Positions 1 through 5,433 of a stretch of 7,036 nt of DNA are shown in pieces. The notes beneath the pieces are model-generated. The model did not search any database. It was not told where the DNA came from and was given only the letters and a program-made list of their open reading frames with translations. Made by a program: the position numbers and the translations under genes. Source of the DNA: Thermoguttaceae bacterium (GTDB taxonomy: Bacteria > Planctomycetota > Planctomycetia > Pirellulales > Thermoguttaceae); assembly GCA_028695865.1 (NCBI GenBank), contig JAQVID010000085.1, positions 1 through 7,036 on the forward strand, written 5' to 3'. Each line of letters starts with the position of its first letter. Position 1 is the stretch's first letter.

Positions 1-2
1 CG

Positions 3-1121
3 ATTCCGTGGAACCCGAAAGAGAATCGCCCCGACTTCATGGCGTCTCTGGCCATTGTGGACGATGTGATCTACGCGGCAGGATACGGGATGGGACTGTG
101 GGTCATACCCGCCAAAGGTATTGCCAAAAGACTGACACCGCGAACGAACATGCCTGTTCCACCGGGGCCAATTGCGTCTGACCTTCCTTCCAATGAAAAA
201 TTATTTCCATGTTTTGCTTTTTACAAAACAAACGGACAGATCGGCGCAGTGTGCAAGGAACCTTTTGGAAACAGTCTTTGGGTCGCCGCGGGAAACGATG
301 GTATTCACCAAGTCGAAATTCGCGGGAATCAACCAGTTTGCGTCAAGAAGTATCCCACACCGGGCGCTGCGTACGATGTCAAGCGGGCCGGGAATCTGCT
401 CCTGTCGGCGCAGGTCGATCAAGGCTTGGCAATTTATCGCGTGGATCAGGAGGCGAAAAGCGGTATGAGCATAAAGGAAATTGGCCGTTTCACAACGATT
501 CAGAGCATCCGTCAAGTCGTCGTCTCCAGGGACGGACATTGGGCAATTGCCAAAGTCGGAAACGGTATTCTGTTCTTTCTTGATTTAACGAATCCGCGGT
601 CACCCCGAGTCGCTTTCAAAGACTCTTATTCACATGGTATTATGTATGGTCGTGAGATTGTGCAATCGATTACCGATGAAGGAATCGCGTCCGTGTTTTT
701 TTGGAGCTTTGGATTTGCATGGTATGATCTCTCCGGCGATACTCCGAAAAAACTTGGACTCAAGCCGGCAAAATCGAGTACCTTGTTCGGCGGTGCCATT
801 CAGGACGGCAAGTTATATTACTCACAAAGAAACGGTTTTTACATCTTTGATCTGCTTGACACCCGGCCATTGGATCAGGCAAGTTTTTGCGGGATTTCCG
901 ACTTTCAAGGCGGCGGAAAAATCTTCATGAACGGTTCTGCCGGTTGCGTTGTGAATCGGAGAAACGGTACGATTTCAACGTTCGATTTTACCAATCCCAA
1001 GCAGCCAAAATTGCTCAAACAGTACAAAGTCAAAGGTCATCCGGACATGGGAATTTTTCTTGACGATGGACGTTTGGTCATTCCGTGCGGATATGCCGGA
1101 CTCATGGTTGAAAAGCGTTAA
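3..1121 (+). CDS. Beta-propeller protein, LVIVD-repeat-like, 5' end missing
   Basis: The frame is open from base 3 to the TAA at 1119-1121 and continues to the left edge. The ATG at 39 has no convincing ribosome binding site and is probably internal; residues before it (IPWNPKENRPDF) already look like the same protein. The sequence is a series of about seven or eight beta-strand-rich repeats of 40-50 residues. Each has a pattern like 'DGxLYVAxGxxGLxIyDv': for example IYAAGYGMGLWVI, LWVAAGNDGIHQVEI, LLSAQVDQGLAIYRV, GILFFLDLTNPRSPR, GFYIFDLLD, TISTFDFTNPKQPK and LVIPCGYAGLMVEKR. The 'D-(L/F)-T-N-P-x-x-P' blade ends are typical of LVIVD-repeat propellers. These usually sit in secreted or surface proteins of unknown function, but any signal peptide would lie outside the window. 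No catalytic residues are recognisable. The gene converges on recG with 16 bases between the stops. The propeller fold is fairly sure; the function is unknown. Confidence 0.8.
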   Translation: MPWNPKENRPDFMASLAIVDDVIYAAGYGMGLWVIPAKGIAKRLTPRTNMPVPPGPIASDLPSNEKLFPCFAFYKTNGQIGAVCKEPFGNSLWVAAGNDGIHQVEIRGNQPVCVKKYPTPGAAYDVKRAGNLLLSAQVDQGLAIYRVDQEAKSGMSIKEIGRFTTIQSIRQVVVSRDGHWAIAKVGNGILFFLDLTNPRSPRVAFKDSYSHGIMYGREIVQSITDEGIASVFFWSFGFAWYDLSGDTPKKLGLKPAKSSTLFGGAIQDGKLYYSQRNGFYIFDLLDTRPLDQASFCGISDFQGGGKIFMNGSAGCVVNRRNGTISTFDFTNPKQPKLLKQYKVKGHPDMGIFLDDGRLVIPCGYAGLMVEKR

Positions 1122-1137
1122 GTCGCAAGGAAGTGTA

Positions 1138-3276
1138 TTATCCGACATCACCCAAGTCAAGAGCCGCCCCGTACCGCGAAAGCATCTGGCGTCGCAGTTT
1201 TTGGTGTTCCGGAGAAGCCAAACCGGGATCGGCGGTTACGAGTTCGGCGGCGACCTGACGGGCCTGGAGCAGTATTTCGCGGTCGCGCACAAGGTCGGCA
1301 ATTTTAAAGGGTGGGAGTCCGTGCTGAGCTGTTCCGAAAAGCTCTCCGGGACCGCGCAGCGCGAAATCCTTTTCCGCCAGTACAAAACCATCGGTTGACG
1401 ACGCAAAAAGTTTCAATCGTTCCAGTGAATCGACCACTTCTCCCCCGGAATTCCGCTGGTCTGTTTTTCGCGAAGGAAAGACACAGCAAAAGCCCGGGAA
1501 ATGCCCTCGGCCGATTCGACCGCGAAGCTGATGAAGTTGTGCCAGTCCAAAATAGTCGGCATCTTCAATTGTCATGAGTGTCGCGTTCGGGACGTCGATT
1601 CCCACTTCAATAACAGAAGTCGAGACAAGCACCTGAATTTCACCGCCGCGAAAATCGAGCATGATCGCGTCCTTTTCTTCGGTAGTCATGCGACCATGAA
1701 TCATCCCGAGTCGGAAGCCGGCAAGCTCGCCCGCCGCAAGTTCTTCGTAACATGTCTGAACGCTTCTCAAGTCTTGCTCGTCGTTTTCTTCCACTCGCGA
1801 AACGACGACATATCCTTGCCGTCCCTGTTGCAGTTTACGACGGAAAAAATTCCACCACTTTTCGCGTTGGGCTGAATCGCCTATGTACGTATTGACTTTC
1901 GACCGGCCCGGCGGAAGCCCTTCCATAATCGAAACGTCCAAATCGCCGAACAGTGTCATGGTTACACTGCGTGGAATCGGAGTCGCGGTCATGACAAGAT
2001 AATGAGGGTCAAATTGAGAGCCGGTTTTGAGTACAGCCCGCTGACGGACACCGAACTTGTGCTGTTCGTCGATCACCACAAGTCCGAGCTTGTGAAATGT
2101 AATATCGTTGCAAATGAGCGCCTGGGTTCCAACAATGATTTGAGCTTCGCCGGTAAGTATCTGCTGAAGAATAATTCCGCGTTCGCCCGGTTTTTGACCG
2201 CCAAAAACAGGGGCAATGACCACTTTACTCATGGCCAAAAGATTCGACAGTGTTCGCAAATGTTGCCGGGCAAGTATTTCGGTCGGGGCCATGAAGACCG
2301 TCTGATAACCGTTTGCGACCGCCTGAAGCATGGCGTAGACGGCGACCATTGTTTTACCGCTCCCAACGTCTCCTTGCAGAAGTCGATTCATCGGAACCGG
2401 TTTGGCCAGGTCAGTCGATATATCGGCTACCGCTTTGTTTTGTGCAGGGGTTAAAACAAACGGAATCACACTCCGAATACGACCCTCAATTTTGGCCGTG
2501 TGTTCCAGAACAGGGGCTTTCAGGTTCACCTGATGCTGTTGACGTCGAATGCTCAACCCCAATTGCAAGATCAAGAGTTCCTGAAATACAAAGCGTCGCC
2601 GGGCCTGTTCCTGCAACTGGGTTGAATCGGGAAAGTGTATTTGACGAATCGCCTGGGCAATGGGCATAAGGTTCAGGCGTGCGAGAATTTCTTCCGGCAT
2701 GACTTCGGGGATCAACTCGGGGAGCGTCGGCAGAATATGTTCCAGAACGCGATGAATGTGATAATTCTGCAATCCTTCGGTTAAAGGATAGACGGGCAGA
2801 AACGGGTGCGTAAAATATCCATCGTCGGGTATTTCGCCGTCGTCGGGCAAAAAAGTAATTTTCGGATGCGTCATCTGCCACACCTGGGATAATTTTGGGT
2901 GAGGACGCGGCTTGCCGGTTACGAGAAGGTGCTGACCTTCGTGGAGCTGATTGCACATCCAGCCTTGATTGAACCACACTGCCTCGATGTAGTTTCCCCC
3001 CAAATCAAGAGCGGCGGTCAGAAGCGGGCCGCGTCGCGTGCGTCTCAGTTGAACACTGCGGACCACACCCAGGACAGTCTGTAATTCGTTTTCGACGAGA
3101 TCGGCAAACGGCGTAATATGACTAAAGTCCTGATAATCGCGGGGAAAATAAAAAAGAAGATCGGCTGCCCGCCACAAGCCAAGTTTGTTGAGAAGAGCAG
3201 CGCGAGCAGGTCCCACCCCTCTTAAAAAGGTTACCGGAACCGTAAGCGGATCTTGTTGCGGCTGTGCTGCTGTCAT
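1138..3276 (-). CDS. recG: ATP-dependent DNA helicase RecG
   Basis: RecG is a monomeric double-stranded DNA translocase that remodels stalled replication forks and branch-migrates Holliday junctions in the cytoplasm. The 712-residue product is close to the usual 690-700. The N-terminal part (about 1-270) holds the helix-hairpin-helix-like LRGVGPARAALLNKLGL, the LFYFPRDYQDF segment and the OB-fold wedge domain. The helicase core follows: Walker A GDVGSGKT (292-299), motif Ia PTEILA (321-326), Walker B/motif II as DEQH (393-396), motif III TATPIPRS (420-427) and motif VI QLRGRIGRG (573-581). The C-terminal RecG-specific segment RGPGELFGTAQHG (641-653) is present. All key residues are intact, so the gene looks functional. 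The ATG at 3276 overlaps the stop of the upstream TPR gene as ATGA. Its own Shine-Dalgarno is weak (GGAA about 8 nt upstream), so translation is probably coupled to the TPR gene. This is a certain family assignment. Confidence 0.98.
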   Translation of the reverse strand: MTAAQPQQDPLTVPVTFLRGVGPARAALLNKLGLWRAADLLFYFPRDYQDFSHITPFADLVENELQTVLGVVRSVQLRRTRRGPLLTAALDLGGNYIEAVWFNQGWMCNQLHEGQHLLVTGKPRPHPKLSQVWQMTHPKITFLPDDGEIPDDGYFTHPFLPVYPLTEGLQNYHIHRVLEHILPTLPELIPEVMPEEILARLNLMPIAQAIRQIHFPDSTQLQEQARRRFVFQELLILQLGLSIRRQQHQVNLKAPVLEHTAKIEGRIRSVIPFVLTPAQNKAVADISTDLAKPVPMNRLLQGDVGSGKTMVAVYAMLQAVANGYQTVFMAPTEILARQHLRTLSNLLAMSKVVIAPVFGGQKPGERGIILQQILTGEAQIIVGTQALICNDITFHKLGLVVIDEQHKFGVRQRAVLKTGSQFDPHYLVMTATPIPRSVTMTLFGDLDVSIMEGLPPGRSKVNTYIGDSAQREKWWNFFRRKLQQGRQGYVVVSRVEENDEQDLRSVQTCYEELAAGELAGFRLGMIHGRMTTEEKDAIMLDFRGGEIQVLVSTSVIEVGIDVPNATLMTIEDADYFGLAQLHQLRGRIGRGHFPGFCCVFPSRKTDQRNSGGEVVDSLERLKLFASSTDGFVLAEKDFALRGPGELFGTAQHGLPPFKIADLVRDREILLQARQVAAELVTADPGLASPEHQKLRRQMLSRYGAALDLGDVG

Positions 3277-4331
3277 GGTTTTTTTCCGGAGTTCGACGAA
3301 CGAAATCGTTCCATGTCATTTTCGTAATTTGCGGTCTCTTTGAGTTGCTGATAAACTCCTGCCCGTTCGAAATAACATTCCGCGTCGTTGGGATTAATCT
3401 CAATTGCCCGGGATAAATCGGAAAGGGCTTCCTGCCATTTGCCGATATGCTTGTAGTACATGCCTCGATATTTATATCCCATGAACGAGTTTACGTCCTT
3501 TTCAATCGACTTGGAGTAGTCGGTCAGCGCCTTATCCCATTGGCCGCTTTCGGCATAGGACCGCCCGCGCATTCCCCAGGCAAGCGGATTGGACGGCTCC
3601 AGTTCAATCGCTTTGGAAAAATCTTCAATAGCGTGTGTGTAATCCTTTTGATGATGATATACCAGTCCGCGATTTTGGTAAAAAATGGAAACAACCGGTT
3701 TCTCCGCAATACATTTATTGAAGTCCTCGATTGCCCGATCATACTGTTCGAGATGGAACCATGCGTAGCCGCGGTTGGCACGAGTCAAAGTTGCTTCGGG
3801 AGACGCTTTGAGCGTCAGGTCGAAATCGGCGACGGCATCGGCATATTTTCCCAATCCCAGCAAGGTTTCTCCGCGTTTTGCCCGTAATTCGGATGAATCA
3901 GGTGTTATTTTGAGCGACTCGGAAAGATACATGTTCGCCTTGGTATAATCACGAAGACGAATACAGGCTTCGCCGGCCCCCTGCAGCGCTTGGACGTTTC
4001 GCGGAGAGGCGGTAAGGATCGTTTCGAAATGGACCAACGCCTGTTGCGGATTGTTTTCCGTCAAAGCATTGATTCCGCTTTCAATTTCGAGCGGAATGTT
4101 AACTCGCTGACGGGAGCAGCCGTTCAAGCAAAGCAAGCATATCAGCAAACACAAGGGCCAACCGAAGAACAGAGTAAAACCGTTTCCATGAAAACACGAT
4201 CGCCGCGTTCGGGAAAGAGACGTCTCGGCGCAAGAGCCAGTATAGACACAGGAGCCAATATAGACAGAGGAGCCCATATAACGGCAAGCACTCCAAAACC
4301 GATCCATCGGGCGAGCAACAACTTTTTTCAT
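3273..4331 (-). CDS. TPR-repeat lipoprotein
   Basis: With the ATG at 4331 the product is 352 residues. A hydrophobic stretch (about residues 52-71, FTLFFGWPLCLLICLLCLNG) ends in the lipobox L-N-G-C with Cys72, so the protein is predicted to be lipid-anchored and exported. About eight tandem tetratricopeptide repeats of 34 residues follow (roughly 77-348), with the usual G-A and Y-x-x-A-x-x-D/x-x-x-A-I signatures, for example YDRAIEDFNKCIAEKP, YTHAIEDFSKAIELEPSNP and WQEALSDLSRAIEINPND. The TPRs imply a protein-protein interaction scaffold; the partner is unknown. The frame stays open to a GTG at 4442 and an ATG at 4430. I prefer 4331 because GGAAGGA lies 11 nt upstream, MKK follows, and the region above it resembles the noncoding spacer at 5325-5416. 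Oddities: the N-region before the hydrophobic core is about 50 residues, is Cys-rich and contains a hexapeptide repeat (residues 18-35). Its stop overlaps the recG start. Confidence 0.85.
   Translation of the reverse strand: MKKVVARPMDRFWSACRYMGSSVYIGSCVYTGSCAETSLSRTRRSCFHGNGFTLFFGWPLCLLICLLCLNGCSRQRVNIPLEIESGINALTENNPQQALVHFETILTASPRNVQALQGAGEACIRLRDYTKANMYLSESLKITPDSSELRAKRGETLLGLGKYADAVADFDLTLKASPEATLTRANRGYAWFHLEQYDRAIEDFNKCIAEKPVVSIFYQNRGLVYHHQKDYTHAIEDFSKAIELEPSNPLAWGMRGRSYAESGQWDKALTDYSKSIEKDVNSFMGYKYRGMYYKHIGKWQEALSDLSRAIEINPNDAECYFERAGVYQQLKETANYENDMERFRSSNSGKKP
4235..4288 (-). repeat. Tandem 18-bp repeat inside the TPR gene
   Basis: Plus-strand units are AGCCAGTATAGACACAGG (4235-4252), AGCCAATATAGACAGAGG (4253-4270, 2 differences) and a degenerate third, AGCCCATATAACGGCAAG (4271-4288). 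In the coding frame this gives the hexapeptides YMGSSV-YIGSCV-YTGSCA in the N-region ahead of the lipoprotein signal core. Confidence 0.7.
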
Positions 4332-4342
4332 GGTATTTCGAA

Positions 4343-4349
4343 TCCTTCC
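4343..4349 (-). promoter_or_regulatory. Ribosome binding site deciding the TPR start
   Basis: GGAAGGA on the minus strand, 11 nt before the ATG at 4331. The upstream alternatives (GTG 4442, ATG 4430) have no such motif. Confidence 0.55.
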
Positions 4350-4363
4350 AATAAATTTCTTTA

Positions 4364-4369
4364 AATATA
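4364..4369 (-). promoter_or_regulatory. Possible -10 box for the TPR-recG unit
   Basis: TATATT on the minus strand, 32 nt before the chosen ATG at 4331, would give a leader of about 26 nt. No good -35 hexamer lies 16-18 nt upstream (GCCGAG there), so this is a weak call. The unit could also be read through from the ABC gene. Confidence 0.25.
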
Positions 4370-4456
4370 CTGCCGATGCTTCAATTCTCGGCGAAGCGCT
4401 CCGTTTGCCTTCGGGAACAAGGGGCAACATGCCGGACGACACGAAAAATCAGGTAA
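4368..4456 (-). repeat. Intergenic element copy B (upstream of the TPR gene)
   Basis: About 89 bp, the diverged partner of copy A in the same orientation and at the same place relative to the flanking genes: it begins about 19 nt after the upstream stop codon, against 18 nt for copy A. The dyad is GCCGA/TCGGC (4372-4376 and 4388-4392), again with an 11-nt spacer; the outer A-T pair of copy A is G-C here. A weaker second hairpin, TTGCC/GGCAA (4405-4409 and 4423-4427), takes the place of the long one. Likeness to a noncoding spacer argues against starting the TPR gene at 4442. Confidence 0.55.
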
Positions 4457-4458
4457 GG

Positions 4459-4472
4459 CCGTTTTTCAACGG
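4459..4472 (-). terminator. Short hairpin right after the ABC stop
   Basis: On the minus strand CCGTT-GAAA-AACGG forms a 5-bp stem with a GNRA tetraloop, 2 nt after the ABC stop codon. A T5 run occurs only about 9 nt later, so termination would be weak. It may instead stabilise the mRNA 3' end. Confidence 0.3.
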
Positions 4473-4474
4473 AA

Positions 4475-5242
4475 TCAGCGACTTGGAACGATCATCATGA
4501 CATCGGTTTGCGGATGCCGAACCAGTTCGACGTCCGCTCCATAAATTGTCTTGAGTCGTTCCGGACTGGTTACGTCGCGAGCCGGCCCGTCGTAGACGAT
4601 TCGACCTTCGGACAAAAGCAGAACTTGCGTTCCACTCAAAGCGGCGTGGTTCAGGTCGTGCGTCACTTCAATAATCGTAACCCCGCGTTTGGTATGGAGG
4701 TCGTGCAGCAGGTTGGCGATGATTTCCCGCTGGTGGAAATCGAGCATGGCCGTTGGTTCGTCAAGTAATAAGAGCCCCGGGGCTTGTGCCAAAGCGGCGG
4801 CCAAAAACACGCGTTGACGTTCCCCGCCACTGAGCGAATCGAGTGACCGGGCAGCAAACGGCATGACCTGCATTGTCTCCATGGCTTCGACAACGATTCT
4901 TTCGTCAGCAGACGAAAAGAACGACAAGCGTCCCAAAAACGGATAACGGGCCAAACGAACATATTCCTTTGCGGTAAACGGAAGGAACGAAGTCGTCTGC
5001 TGAACATAGGCAATGGTTCGTGCAAGCTGCTGCCGCGGAATGACCCGCACACTCTTGCCGTCCAGTAATATTTCGCCTGTCCAGTTGTCAATAATTCGGT
5101 CTAAACATCGCAAAAGGGTCGTCTTGCCGGCACCGTTGGGACCGCTTATGATCGTATAAGCCCCTTTGGCCACGGCGAAATTGAGTCCGTCCAAAATAAG
5201 ACGGCCTGATCCGCGACAAGCAAGGTTTCGGACCTGGATCAT
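4475..5242 (-). CDS. ABC transporter ATP-binding protein, FecE/BtuD/FhuC type
   Basis: This is the cytoplasmic ATPase subunit of an importer of the iron-siderophore/heme/cobalamin class. With the ATG at 5242 it is 255 residues, normal for the family. Motifs in order: Walker A GPNGAGKT (34-41), Q-loop in YVQQ (79-82), ABC signature LSGGERQRV (137-145), Walker B LLLLDEPT (157-164) and H-loop THD (194-196). The TIAYVQQ segment and the C-terminal GPARDVTSPERLKTIYG segment are characteristic of the FecE/BtuD branch (COG1120-like). The frame also allows GTG at 5248, but GGAG at 5248-5251 is correctly spaced (5 nt) only for the ATG at 5242. No permease or substrate-binding gene lies beside it in this window: the upstream neighbour is a DUF1015 gene and the downstream one a TPR lipoprotein. 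It is therefore an orphan ATPase here, and the substrate cannot be read from context. All catalytic motifs are intact. A 14-bp tandem repeat array lies immediately upstream. Confidence 0.93.
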   Translation of the reverse strand: MIQVRNLACRGSGRLILDGLNFAVAKGAYTIISGPNGAGKTTLLRCLDRIIDNWTGEILLDGKSVRVIPRQQLARTIAYVQQTTSFLPFTAKEYVRLARYPFLGRLSFFSSADERIVVEAMETMQVMPFAARSLDSLSGGERQRVFLAAALAQAPGLLLLDEPTAMLDFHQREIIANLLHDLHTKRGVTIIEVTHDLNHAALSGTQVLLLSEGRIVYDGPARDVTSPERLKTIYGADVELVRHPQTDVMMIVPSR

Positions 5243-5247
5243 ACACA

Positions 5248-5251
5248 CTCC
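5248..5251 (-). promoter_or_regulatory. Ribosome binding site deciding the ABC start
   Basis: GGAG on the minus strand, 5 nt before the ATG at 5242. It is only 1 nt from the alternative GTG at 5248 (the final G of the core overlaps that region), so the ATG is the better start. Confidence 0.7.
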
Positions 5252-5306
5252 GTTTCTTGGGCGACGTTTCTTATACGAGGTATCTTGTGCAACGTTTCTT
5301 GTGCAA
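5251..5306 (-). repeat. Tandem 14-bp repeat, four copies, before the ABC start
   Basis: Plus-strand units are CGTTTCTTGTGCAA (5293-5306), GGTATCTTGTGCAA (5279-5292), CGTTTCTTATACGA (5265-5278) and CGTTTCTTGGGCGA (5251-5264). Each differs from the 5293-5306 unit at 2-3 positions, with no indels. The array abuts the GGAG ribosome binding site, so it lies in the promoter or 5' leader of the ABC gene. It may be a set of regulator sites or a slippage-born minisatellite. Confidence 0.75.
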
Positions 5307-5324
5307 CGGCCAAACGCAATGATG

Positions 5325-5416
5325 TACTACCGATACTGCAATTTTCGGTAATTCATTCCCCGTTTACCATCGGAAAACGGGGAATTTAGGCCGAGCGACA
5401 CGAACAATCAAGCTAA
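5325..5416 (-). repeat. Intergenic element copy A (upstream of the ABC gene)
   Basis: About 92 bp between the DUF1015 stop and the ABC start. It aligns with 4368-4456 in the next spacer: TACTrCCGATrCT-CAATT-TCGG, then CCGTTT-CC-TCGG, then CGACACGAA-AATCA, with one 2-nt gap and a few others. It holds a perfect 6-bp dyad TACCGA/TCGGTA (5328-5333 and 5345-5350, 11-nt spacer) and a longer 11-bp hairpin at 5355-5385. Read on the minus strand, TTGATT-N17-TAAATT within it could also be a promoter for the ABC gene. Its function is unknown. Confidence 0.6.
5355..5385 (-). terminator. Strong hairpin after the DUF1015 gene
   Basis: A perfect 11-bp inverted repeat, ATTCCCCGTTT with AAACGGGGAAT, closes a 9-nt loop about 50 nt past the DUF1015 stop. 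It could terminate that transcript, but no U-run follows on the minus strand (GAATTACC instead). A leader structure of the ABC gene is an equal alternative. Confidence 0.4.
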
Positions 5417-5433
5417 ACTTTTATCATCGCAAA

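Noticed and set aside
39..41. ATG at 39 as the true start of the propeller gene.
   Set aside because: The frame is open to the left edge, residues before the ATG look like the same protein, and there is no Shine-Dalgarno at a proper distance.
2002..2454. A 150-codon plus-strand frame inside recG.
   Set aside because: Antisense to the RecG helicase core with no family resemblance; a shadow of the conserved gene.
3447..3887. A 146-codon plus-strand frame opposite the TPR repeats.
   Set aside because: Mirror frame of repetitive TPR coding sequence; no ribosome binding site or domain.
4099..4296. A 65-codon minus-strand frame with LCLYWL-type hydrophobic repeats overlapping the TPR N-terminus.
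   Set aside because: The hydrophobicity follows from reading the 18-bp tandem repeat out of frame; no ribosome binding site at its ATG. Kept only as context for the A6 frame finding.
4332..4442. N-terminal extension of the TPR protein to the GTG at 4442 or ATG at 4430.
   Set aside because: No ribosome binding site there, and the stretch resembles the noncoding spacer at 5325-5416, so it is probably untranslated.
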